A stretch of DNA of 64,000 bases from an uncultured Collinsella sp. (lineage in GTDB: Bacteria; Actinomycetota; Coriobacteriia; Coriobacteriales; Coriobacteriaceae), in NCBI GenBank assembly GCA_958443615.1, contig CAUCLI010000004.1:1-64000 (forward strand). Reading direction: 5' to 3'. Numbering within the stretch: position 1 is the stretch's first letter; the number at the start of each line of letters is the position of its first letter. The notes under the pieces are model-generated. The model searched no databases. It saw only the letters and a list, made by a program, of their open reading frames with translations, and was not told the origin of the DNA. This document shows positions 8,222 through 15,437 of the stretch, one piece after another. Position numbers and translations under genes: made by a program.

Positions 8222-9151
8222 CTACCCCTTCCTCATCTTGGACAGCAGGCGCACGACGCCCACGAGCGAGGCGGACACGATGAACAGCACCACGCCCATG
8301 CCGAACAGGGCGGTGCGGTGCAGCCCGGAGGAATAGCTCATGTCGAGCGCGATCTGGCTCGTGAGCGTGGACACCGGGCTCGAGATGGACTCCGGGATCA
8401 CGGGCGCGTTGCCGACGACCATGAGGACGGCCATGGTCTCGCCGATGGCGCGGCCCATGCCGAGCACGACCGCGTCGACGATGCCGAACTTGGCGGCCGG
8501 GAGCACGACCTTGTAGATGGTCTGCCACTTGGTGGCGCCCATGGCGAAGCTCGCCTCGCGGATGCCCATGGGAATGGAGTTCAACGCGTCGATGGTGAGG
8601 GTGGTGATGGTGGGCACGATCATGATCGCGAGCACGAGCCACGCGGTGAGGGCGCCGAAGCCCAACCCGCCGGTGAGGTCGGCCACGAACGGGCGGATGA
8701 TAACCATGCCGAAGAAGCCGTAGATGATCGAGGGGATGCCGGCGAGCAGGTCGACGGCGGGGCTGATGAGCGCGCGGACGCGGGCGGACGCGATCTCGGT
8801 CAGGTAGACGGCGGTGCCCACGCCGAGCGGGACGCCCAGCACGAGCGCGCCCACCGTGACGAGCGCGGTGCCCGCGGCGAGGGACAGGATGCCGTAGTGG
8901 CCCTCGGTGGGGGCCCAGGTGAAACTGAAGAAGTTCGCCAGACCGATGTCGGTGAACACGGGGGCAGCCTGCATCATCGTGAAGGCGAAGATGAGGATGC
9001 AGGTGACGACGGCGAGGAACGCGCAGGCGAAGAAGAGGTACTGCAGGCCCTTCTCCTTGAGGTAGGTGCTACGCGAGACGAGGGCGAGGTCGCGCTTGCG
9101 GGCGCCGACGTGCTCAGCGGGAGTCGCCTCGGGACTCTTTGCGTCTGCCAT
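8222..9151 (-). CDS. pstC: Phosphate ABC transporter permease PstC
   Basis: A 309-residue permease partner of PstA. The ATG at 9151 has GGGGAG four bases upstream; an upstream in-frame start at 9220 would overlap pstS by 68 bp and lacks family support. Features are a cytoplasmic start, TM1 (YLFFACAFLAVVTCILIFAF), the ISPAVDLLAGIPSIIYGFFG segment, and an EAA-type loop with IREASFAMGATKWQTIYK. Six to seven hydrophobic helices are visible. It starts one base after the pstS stop. Confidence 0.95.
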   Translation of the reverse strand: MADAKSPEATPAEHVGARKRDLALVSRSTYLKEKGLQYLFFACAFLAVVTCILIFAFTMMQAAPVFTDIGLANFFSFTWAPTEGHYGILSLAAGTALVTVGALVLGVPLGVGTAVYLTEIASARVRALISPAVDLLAGIPSIIYGFFGMVIIRPFVADLTGGLGFGALTAWLVLAIMIVPTITTLTIDALNSIPMGIREASFAMGATKWQTIYKVVLPAAKFGIVDAVVLGMGRAIGETMAVLMVVGNAPVIPESISSPVSTLTSQIALDMSYSSGLHRTALFGMGVVLFIVSASLVGVVRLLSKMRKG

Positions 9152-9152
9152 G

Positions 9153-10085
9153 TCACTCCCCTTCCGCATCGTGCGAGACCGGGATGAAGCCCGCCTCGCG
9201 GATCTGACCGTCCATCTCATCGGACAACACGTAGTCGATGTACTCCGCGGCGGTGCCGGAAGGCTCGCCCTTGGTGAAGAAGTACAGGTCGCGCGAGATG
9301 GGGTATCCGCCGGAGGCGATGGTCTTCTCGGAAGGCTCGACGTGGTTCACGCTGATGGCGCGGACCTCGGTCTCGGCGTAGGCGGATTCAACGAAGCCCA
9401 TGGAGATGTAGCCGATGGCACCGCGCGAGCGGCTCACGACGTCGCGCACCTGGCCGGTGCCCGAGAGCACGGCGGCGCGGCGATCGAAGGGCTCCCCGTC
9501 CATGACGATGGACTTGAACGCCTCTCGGGTGCCGGACGCCTCGTCGCGGTTCACGAGCTGGATGGGCAGGTCCTCGCCGCCCACCTCGCTCCAGTTGACG
9601 ATCTTGCCCGAGTAGATGCCGCGCAGCTGCTCGACGGAGAGGTTCTGCACGGGATTGGCGGTGTTCACGATCACTGCGATGCCGTCGTGGGCGACGGGGA
9701 TCGTGGTGAGGCCGAGCTTCTGCTCCTCGGCGTTCAAGCCGCGCGAGGACGTCGCGATCTCGGCGGTGCCGGTAGAGACCGCCTCGATGCCGGCGGAGGA
9801 ACCGAGGCCGCTGACGAGCACGCCCGCGCCGGTCTCCTCCTTGAACAGCTCGGCGGCCTGCTCGGCGATCGGCAGGCAGGTCGTCGATCCCGCGACGGTG
9901 ATGGATTCCGTCGAGGTGCCCGAACTGCACGATGTCAAGGCGAGCATGGTCGAAAGGGAGAGGGCCGCGGTGACAAGCACCCGCGACGCCCGCGGTTGGC
10001 GGGCGCTGGGAGCGCCTCCCGTGACGCGCGCACCCCATCTGAATCGAGGTGCCGCGCTGAAGGAGGCGTGACGTGAACGTCGCAC
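9153..10085 (-). CDS. pstS: Phosphate-binding lipoprotein PstS
   Basis: The extracellular phosphate receptor of PstSCAB, held by a lipid anchor. The hydrophobic stretch VLVTAALSLSTMLAL is followed by the lipobox LTSC, so Cys is about residue 53 when the GTG at 10085 is used. That start has GGAG seven bases upstream. An ATG at 10160 lacks a binding site and may lie at the transcription start; a GTG at 9980 would remove the basic n-region. Phosphate-binding pieces are visible: VAGSTTCLPIAEQAAELF, RDEASGTREAF and GAIGYISMGFV. About 258 residues follow the Cys, which is typical. The long basic n-region is unusual. Confidence 0.9.
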   Translation of the reverse strand: MRRSRHASFSAAPRFRWGARVTGGAPSARQPRASRVLVTAALSLSTMLALTSCSSGTSTESITVAGSTTCLPIAEQAAELFKEETGAGVLVSGLGSSAGIEAVSTGTAEIATSSRGLNAEEQKLGLTTIPVAHDGIAVIVNTANPVQNLSVEQLRGIYSGKIVNWSEVGGEDLPIQLVNRDEASGTREAFKSIVMDGEPFDRRAAVLSGTGQVRDVVSRSRGAIGYISMGFVESAYAETEVRAISVNHVEPSEKTIASGGYPISRDLYFFTKGEPSGTAAEYIDYVLSDEMDGQIREAGFIPVSHDAEGE

Positions 10086-10160
10086 GGAGGGACTCCGATC
10101 TCTTCGAGCGATAGACGCGAGCGCGCGAACGCCCCATGCGTCCGCGCAATGTTCGAACAT

Positions 10161-10230
10161 GGTATCAAATTTTTCGCTCGCGCCTGTTCACACGGGGTGA
10201 ATCAATTGCCGCGAGGGCAGTCCGCCAAAA
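10161..10230 (-). promoter_or_regulatory. Probable pst promoter region
   Basis: The gap between phoU copy 2 and pstS has, on the minus strand, a TTCACC word at about 10193-10202 followed by TGAACA and then an A/T-rich stretch ending in GATACCAT near 10160. Activator-dependent Pho promoters often have a PHO box in place of a -35 box, and GTTCACC-like words are PHO-box units in actinobacteria. The evidence is suggestive only. Confidence 0.3.
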
Positions 10231-11067
10231 TCAGTCACCATCACCCTCGACGTCGCGGATGAGCCTGGCGAGCTGCTCGCCCACCTCGTCGGGGGCGAGC
10301 GAGGCCACGGCCCGCACGTCGCGCGCGGGATCGAGGGTCACTCCCTCGCCGGAGGGGACGCGCATGCGCTCGAGCTCGTCCTCGTCGGCCTCCATGATAT
10401 CGGTGGCGCTCAGGCGCTGACCGGTGAGCAGGAAGGCGATGCGCATGGCGGCGTCGATGGAGATCGCGGCGACTCGATCGAGGTAGCGCGAGACCATGAT
10501 GACGCGGCGCAGGTCGTCCAGGGCGGCATCGTCGGCCATCGCGTCGGAATCCATGCGGTTGTACGTCCTGAAAAAGCGCTCATACACCTCGTGAACCTCG
10601 TCATCGCGCTCGGCGAGCGCGGCGATGGACGCGAGGTCGTTGCCGACCAGCGTCGAGGCGGATGCACCCAAAACACGGTAGACACACTCGGCCTCGCGCT
10701 CGATGAGGTCGACGAGCTCAACGGGCAACTCGATATCGCGCTTGACCTTATGGCGAGCGGCGCGCGCGATGCGGCGGACCTTGTCGCTCATGCGCTGCAG
10801 GTTGAAGTCGATGTAGATGATCGTCTGGAGCAGGCGGAAGTCGGAGGCGACGGGCGACTGCGTGGCGATGAGGTTGTAGCACACGGCCTCGAGGTTGGCG
10901 CAGCGGGCGTCGATGGCGAGCGTCGCCTGCTGGGCGCTGCGGGCGAGCTCCTTGTCATCGGTCACGAAGGCGGCGACGGCGTCGTGCAGGGTGAGGTCGA
11001 TCGCCTCGAAGATGGAGAGCATCTCGTGGCGGGCCTCGATGAGCTGACGGGAGAAGAGCTTGCGCAT
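10231..11067 (-). CDS. phoU: PhoU family phosphate regulator, copy 2
   Basis: A second PhoU of 278 residues, placed upstream of pstS, so the pst genes are flanked by two phoU copies. The ATG at 11067 has AAAGGA six bases upstream. The N-terminal domain (to about residue 104) is the same as copy 1 apart from a few residues at the very start. The C-terminal domain shows RVIMVSRYLDRVAAISIDAAMRIAF and the shared acidic tail RVPSGEGVTLDP, but is clearly diverged. The two may answer to different partners or form heteromers. Confidence 0.92.
   Translation of the reverse strand: MRKLFSRQLIEARHEMLSIFEAIDLTLHDAVAAFVTDDKELARSAQQATLAIDARCANLEAVCYNLIATQSPVASDFRLLQTIIYIDFNLQRMSDKVRRIARAARHKVKRDIELPVELVDLIEREAECVYRVLGASASTLVGNDLASIAALAERDDEVHEVYERFFRTYNRMDSDAMADDAALDDLRRVIMVSRYLDRVAAISIDAAMRIAFLLTGQRLSATDIMEADEDELERMRVPSGEGVTLDPARDVRAVASLAPDEVGEQLARLIRDVEGDGD
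10757..11046 (-). repeat. 290 bp identical tract shared with phoU copy 1, partner B
   Basis: Identical to 6071-6360 with no mismatch. The edges are sharp: just inside the start codon and at codon about 104. The distance between the tracts is 4,686 bp, the same orientation, so they are direct repeats. Confidence 0.95.
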
Positions 11068-11316
11068 GGCGGTCCTTTTCGACGGGCGTATCACACATGG
11101 GTGAGTCTAGCCGCGCAGGTGCATGCCCCGCGTAAGCGCAATGTCAGGGAACTGAAAGGGCAGCCCGCGCCCGGGGACGACGAACGGGTGAAGGGCGGGC
11201 ACGGGCGCCGGGGTGGACCGGAAAGTGCGCTGGTCACTGTCCCAGCGGGCGGTGCGAGCGGAGCTCGACGGGCAGCGGGAGTCGATTCTTCCGCCAACCG
11301 GGGCGCGTCGCGCAAG

Positions 11317-12105
11317 CTACCCCATGACCGCGACGGCGGCATGGCGGCCGCAGACCCCCTCCTCGGCGCGATAGGAGAAGAAGCGGTCGTTGCGACGCAC
11401 CGTCGACAAACCGAGATCGAAGATGGCGTCCCGAGGCACGCCTGCCTCGGCGAGGGCCTGGATGATCGCGCGACCGAGGTCGAGCATCCGCGAACCGCCT
11501 GCGCCGTCCCAATCGAACTCCGCACGGAAGCGGTCCATGAGCTCTTGGGAGACCTCGTATTCGTCGCCGAGGATGTGCGGTCCGATATACACGCGAACGG
11601 AGCTTGCGGGGCATCCCGAGGCCTCGCACAAGACACGCGCGGCCTTCGCGGAGATGCGGGCGATAGTGCCCTTCCAGCCCGAATGGACGACGGCGAACCC
11701 GCCCGGACAGGTGAGCACGACCGGCACGCAGTCGGCGAAGCACAGCATCACCGGGACGTGAGGGGCGACGCACACGATGGCATCGGCGCCCTCGGCGATT
11801 TGCCCGCGCACGCGGGCAAGCTCGTCGGGAGACCCCGCGCACACAACGGCGACACCGTCGCCATGCACCTGATTGGGCACGAGAAGACGGTCGAGATCGT
11901 CGACGCACCCGAGCGCGTCAAGCACGCGCCGGCGGTTCTCCATCACGGCGGAGAGGTCGTCCCCCACATGGGAGCCGAGATTCAGCGAGGCGTACGGGGG
12001 CTTCGAAACACCACCCGCTCGCTCGGTGAACGCCGCCGTGACGGCGCCGTCGCATACCTCGTTGAGCACCAGGCCCTCATAGTCGTTGCGTTTGACATGT
12101 CCCAT
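11317..12105 (-). CDS. pgeF: PgeF/YfiH family multicopper-oxidase-like protein
   Basis: A 262-residue protein of the YfiH/DUF152 family. Members act as purine nucleoside phosphorylase or adenosine deaminase in some species, or edit misplaced L-Ser in peptidoglycan precursors (PgeF in E. coli). The conserved active-site residues are visible: VPNQVHGDGV (His), CFADCVPVVL (Cys) and AVVHSGWKGT (His). The C-terminal FDLGLSTVRRNDRFFSYRAE is also typical. The ATG at 12105 follows AGGGGA; longer frames start inside repeats. It lies downstream of ftsZ, as in other actinobacteria, but a terminator and 0.68 kb of repeats separate them. Confidence 0.9.
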   Translation of the reverse strand: MGHVKRNDYEGLVLNEVCDGAVTAAFTERAGGVSKPPYASLNLGSHVGDDLSAVMENRRRVLDALGCVDDLDRLLVPNQVHGDGVAVVCAGSPDELARVRGQIAEGADAIVCVAPHVPVMLCFADCVPVVLTCPGGFAVVHSGWKGTIARISAKAARVLCEASGCPASSVRVYIGPHILGDEYEVSQELMDRFRAEFDWDGAGGSRMLDLGRAIIQALAEAGVPRDAIFDLGLSTVRRNDRFFSYRAEEGVCGRHAAVAVMG

Positions 12106-12220
12106 CGGAACATCCCCTTTCCACACGGATGACGCTGGAGATTTTACCCGCCGAGCTTCGAATGCGCCCATTCGATCGGCACCACTCGCGATACCGCCAG
12201 CGACTCGATCGCGATACCAC

Positions 12221-12296
12221 CGGCCTCGGTTTGGCGCTGTCTGCCTCGGTTTGGCGCTGTCTGCCTCGGTTTGGCGCTGTCTGCCTCGGTTTGGAA
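12221..12296. repeat. Tandem 20 bp repeat, nearly four copies
   Basis: Units begin at 12221, 12241, 12261 and 12281 with the sequence CTGCCTCGGTTTGGCGCTGT. The first unit differs in its two leading bases and the last diverges after TTTGG. There are no spacers between units, so it is not a CRISPR array. Confidence 0.9.
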
Positions 12297-12299
12297 AAT

Positions 12300-12484
12300 G
12301 GTCGTGAAATGCCATGTTATCCCAGCGCGGCACATCGCGACCGTTTTTCTTCCGAGGCGGATGTGATTCCAGTCGCGAAATGCCACTCTGTCGCAAAGCG
12401 GCGGATCTCGACCATTTTCCTGCTCAAAGAATGGTGTTTTTGGTCGTGATATGCCACTTTGCGGCAGAGTGGCACATCGCGACC
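12300..12484. repeat. Three imperfect palindromic repeats (REP-like)
   Basis: Related units lie at 12300-12343, 12371-12413 and 12441-12484. Each begins with TGGTCGTGA or a close variant, continues ATGCCAC, and ends with a mirrored GGCACATCGCGACC or variant. The arms of each unit pair with one another, as in REP or BIME elements. The third unit is the most symmetrical. Confidence 0.8.
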
Positions 12485-12612
12485 ATTCTCACACGGCCAA
12501 ACTAGGAGTCGTCGTGAAAAGGCCGAGTATACCCGCACGGTTGAACGACCCATGAAAAATGGGGCGAGCGGATATACCGCCCACCCCATGGTTCGGACTC
12601 GGCAAATACCGA

Positions 12613-12756
12613 CGAACCGCACGCTCGCCAGAGAGGGCGCTCGCCGCAAAACGCCCGATTGCGAGAAAAGCCCCTCCGGCGGAGCACTCGCTGGCCGCGG
12701 AACGCCGGATCGAGAGAAAAAGCCCCTCCGGCGAACCGCACGCTCGCCGGAGGGGC
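12613..12756. repeat. Degenerate direct copies of the ftsZ terminator arm
   Basis: AAGCCCCTCCGGCG occurs near 12669 and 12721, and GAACCGCACGCTCGCC near 12613 and 12734. Between them the words GAGAAAA and CGCTCGC/CACTCGC recur, giving two to three tandem copies of a unit of about 50 bp. The last copy forms the functional-looking terminator. Confidence 0.7.
12717..12756 (-). terminator. Rho-independent terminator of ftsZ
   Basis: 12722-12734 and 12744-12756 form a perfect 13 bp stem with a 9-base loop. On the minus strand it is followed by five T (12717-12721). It is about 28 bp behind the ftsZ stop, so most dcw transcripts should end here and not reach pgeF. Confidence 0.9.
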
Positions 12757-12783
12757 CGAATGCCTCAGATAAGCTGCAAGTCC

Positions 12784-13911
12784 TTAGAAGTTGCCGCGCT
12801 TGAGGAAGTCGGGAAGCTCGAACTGGTCGTTGCCGAAGTTCGGAAGCTCGGTGCCGCCGATGTTGCGCGTGGCGGCGGGAGCGGCCGCAGGCTCGGTGCC
12901 GCGGTCGGCGCGCGGGGCCTTGGAGGCGGCGAACAGCTCGTCCTGACGGTTCACGTTGGAGTCGGAGAAACCGGTGGCGATGACGGTGATGCGAACCTGG
13001 TCGCCCAGGGACTCGTCCACGACGGTACCGAAGATGATGTTGGCGTCGGGATCGACCGCGTTGGCCACGAGGTCGGCGGCGTCGTTGATCTCCTGGATGC
13101 CGAGGTCCTTGGAGCCGGCGATGGAGAGCAGGACACGCGTGGCGCCGTCGACGGAGCTCTCGAGCAGCGGGCTGGAGATGGCCTGCTGGGCGGCATCCAC
13201 GGCGCGGGTGTCGCCGGAGGCGACGCCGATGCCCATCATGGCGGTGCCGGCCTGCTTCATGATCGTCTTGACGTCGGCGAAGTCGAGGTTGATGACGCCA
13301 GGGACGGTGATCAGGTCGGTGATGCCCTGGGTGCCCTGGGACAGGACGCCGTCGGCCGTGGTGAAGGCCTCGAGCATGGTGGTCTTCTTCTCGGCGATGT
13401 CGAGCAGGCGGTCGTTCGGGATGACGATCATGGTGTCGACGGACTCGGCGAGCGTCTTGATGCCCTCCTCGGCGGAGTTCTTGCGCTTGCGGCCCTCGAA
13501 GGTGAAGGGCTTGGTGACGACGGCGACGGTCAGCGCGCCCACGTCGTTCATCGCGATATCGGCAACGATGGGAGCGGCGCCGGTACCGGTGCCACCGCCC
13601 TCGCCGCAGGTGATGAACACCATGTCGGCGCCGGCGAGTGCCTCGGCGATATCGTCACGGCTCTCCTCGGCGGCCTTGCGGCCGACCTCGGGGTTGGCGC
13701 CAGCGCCGAGACCGCGGGTGATATCGGTGCCGATGTGGACCTTGATGTCCGCATCGGAAATGGCGAGGGCCTGGGCGTCCGTGTTGATGGCGACGAACTC
13801 GACGCCGCGGATGCCCTCCTCGATCATGCGGTTCACGGCGTTCGTACCGCCGCCGCCCACGCCGACGACCTTGATGACAGCAAGGTAGTTGTTGATCTCG
13901 TTCTCGTGCAT
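12784..13911 (-). CDS. ftsZ: Cell division tubulin homologue FtsZ
   Basis: A 375-residue GTPase that forms the division ring. The tubulin signature GGGTGTG is at residues 105-111. The N-terminal nucleotide motif is VVGVGGGGTNAVNRM, and the T7 loop residues lie in the NLDFADVKTIM segment. The C-terminal peptide is LPDFLKRGNF after a variable Pro/Ala linker; this is the site bound by SepF/FtsA-type anchors. The ATG at 13911 has GGAGG seven bases upstream; an upstream start at 13941 would add ten unrelated residues. It follows ftsQ with a 233 bp gap and ends in a strong terminator. Confidence 0.97.
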   Translation of the reverse strand: MHENEINNYLAVIKVVGVGGGGTNAVNRMIEEGIRGVEFVAINTDAQALAISDADIKVHIGTDITRGLGAGANPEVGRKAAEESRDDIAEALAGADMVFITCGEGGGTGTGAAPIVADIAMNDVGALTVAVVTKPFTFEGRKRKNSAEEGIKTLAESVDTMIVIPNDRLLDIAEKKTTMLEAFTTADGVLSQGTQGITDLITVPGVINLDFADVKTIMKQAGTAMMGIGVASGDTRAVDAAQQAISSPLLESSVDGATRVLLSIAGSKDLGIQEINDAADLVANAVDPDANIIFGTVVDESLGDQVRITVIATGFSDSNVNRQDELFAASKAPRADRGTEPAAAPAATRNIGGTELPNFGNDQFELPDFLKRGNF

Positions 13912-14003
13912 GTGCGGTCCTCCGAACACTACTATTGGCAAGCCTGTCTACAGGCGATCGTCACGACGTTAACCCTCAAGTAGAGATTAAAAGTCGAGAT
14001 AAA

Positions 14004-14029
14004 CCGTGTTATGTTTGCACAAAACACGG
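14004..14029. promoter_or_regulatory. Dyad in the ftsZ upstream region
   Basis: CCGTGTT at 14004-14010 and AACACGG at 14023-14029 form a 7 bp inverted repeat about 95 bp before the ftsZ start. The region around it is A/T-rich compared with the flanking genes and has a TTGACT word on the minus strand just upstream, so it may be part of an ftsZ promoter and operator. Confidence 0.35.
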
Positions 14030-14144
14030 CGTGAAGTCAAACCGGTCACCCCCAGAATGTGGAACGTTCGCCAAATCCGCAGGTATACGTTGGGACCGTT
14101 CGCCGAGTGCGAGCGGTAGCTGCGCGAATGCGAACTCGACAAGA

Positions 14145-15437
14145 CTAAAGCGGTGCGCTGCGGAACGTATACGCGCCGGGCTCGCGGACATTGATGTACG
14201 TCACGCCCTGCTGCTCGGAAAGAAGCTTCGTCACCACGCGCTCCTTCTCGGTGATGTTCTCCGGCTTGCCCAGCGACACCTCGACTCCGGAGACGAGGTT
14301 GGCCGAGATTGCCTCCACCGAGGCGACCGAAATGTCCTTGATCTGCGCGAGGAAGTCGGCGGTGAAGGTGTTGGCGTACTCCAGCCCCGCGAGGATCACC
14401 TTCGCGGAGACCTCCTCACCGCCCTTGGGAGAGACGTCGCTCGGCACATCCGTGAGCAGCAGGCTGCCGGAATCCTGCGCGAGGCGCAGGGCCGCGTCGA
14501 AGGGAGAGAGCTGCACGGCGCCATCGGGCACCGAGCCGTCATCGTTGAGCGCGACCTCGTTGCCCTCGGCATCGACCGCGACCACCAGGGATAGCGGCGC
14601 GATCCAGGTTCCGTCCTCTCCGATGCCCCAAGCTATCTCGTCGGCGGTTATATAGGCTATCGCGCGCATCTCGCGCTCGACCGGCGTCACGATGAGCGTG
14701 TGCGGCCACTCCCGCTCGACCTTCACGCCCTTGACCCATGGGACGGCCTCGAGCGAGTCGAGGATCGCCTGTTCGTCGACGTTGAAGAGCGTGGTCCCCT
14801 CGGGCACCTCGACGAGGGCGCGGGCGGTCTCGGCCTCGACATGGTCGGAGCCCCTCACCTGTATGTCCGTCGCGGCGAAAAGGGCGGAGTTGGCGACGAT
14901 GAACCCGACGAGGACAAGTGCGAGGACGACGCCGGAGGCGATGAGCGCCTTGACGGGGCTCACCTTGGGAATCGGGACTCGGCTCGATACCGCGCCGATC
15001 GCATTGCCGACGGTGTAGAGCGCCGACGACGCGGCGTTCTTCGCGGCGCCCGTCTTGACGGACGTCGCCTTGGAAGCGGGGGCGCCCGGCGCCTTCACGG
15101 CGGGAATCTTGGCGGAGGGCTTTGGGGTGCCGGCAGCAGGCGACTTCGCCTTCAACGCGGGCTTCGCAGCGGGCTTGCCGCTCACGCTCACGGCCTGCCT
15201 CTTCATCGGCTTGACCTTGGAGGAGGGGGCCCCCGCCGACTTTGCCGCAGGGCGGACCTTCGCCGCGGGACGGGATGCGCCCCCCGGAGATACGGCGCGC
15301 TTGGAGGGCGTCGACGGCTTCACGGCGGCGGAGCGCGCCGGCGCGGCGCCCTTCCCCGCCGCCGAGGCACGGCGGTAGGTGGGTTTCGGCGCTTTAGAAG
15401 CCGAGGAATTTGACTTCCGGCTGAAGCTCGACCCCAT
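14145..15437 (-). CDS. ftsQ: Division protein FtsQ/DivIB with long N-terminal extension
   Basis: A 430-residue bitopic division protein that links the divisome to septal wall synthesis. The single membrane helix is about residues 163-185 (LIASGVVLALVLVGFIVANSAL). The POTRA domain starts at DIQVRGSDHVEAETARALV and is followed by the FtsQ domain with VPWVKGVKVEREWPHTLIV. The first 150 residues are rich in Ala, Lys, Pro and Ser, basic and probably disordered in the cytoplasm. The ATG at 15437 has an AGGGAGG binding site and overlaps the end of murB by 44 bp. Confidence 0.9.
   Translation of the reverse strand: MGSSFSRKSNSSASKAPKPTYRRASAAGKGAAPARSAAVKPSTPSKRAVSPGGASRPAAKVRPAAKSAGAPSSKVKPMKRQAVSVSGKPAAKPALKAKSPAAGTPKPSAKIPAVKAPGAPASKATSVKTGAAKNAASSALYTVGNAIGAVSSRVPIPKVSPVKALIASGVVLALVLVGFIVANSALFAATDIQVRGSDHVEAETARALVEVPEGTTLFNVDEQAILDSLEAVPWVKGVKVEREWPHTLIVTPVEREMRAIAYITADEIAWGIGEDGTWIAPLSLVVAVDAEGNEVALNDDGSVPDGAVQLSPFDAALRLAQDSGSLLLTDVPSDVSPKGGEEVSAKVILAGLEYANTFTADFLAQIKDISVASVEAISANLVSGVEVSLGKPENITEKERVVTKLLSEQQGVTYINVREPGAYTFRSAPL

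Larger units (their letters stand above)
12106..12783. other. Repeat-filled gap between ftsZ and pgeF
   Basis: This 678 bp stretch contains no supported gene. It holds, in plus-strand order, four tandem 20-mers, three copies of a 44 bp imperfect palindrome, a quieter stretch around 12500-12610, and degenerate copies of the ftsZ terminator arm. The reading frames across it are translations of these repeats. Confidence 0.8.

Noticed and set aside
6398..9187. A 929-codon plus-strand reading frame across pstB, pstA and pstC
   Set aside because: It is antisense to three well-supported genes, is dominated by Gly, His, Asp and Val as expected from GC-rich antisense, and shows no domain.
12221..12296. 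Tandem repeat considered as a CRISPR array
   Set aside because: The units adjoin without spacers and no cas gene is present.
12144..12649. Reading frames in the ftsZ-pgeF gap
   Set aside because: They are translations of tandem and palindromic repeats, with repeated peptide words and no domain.
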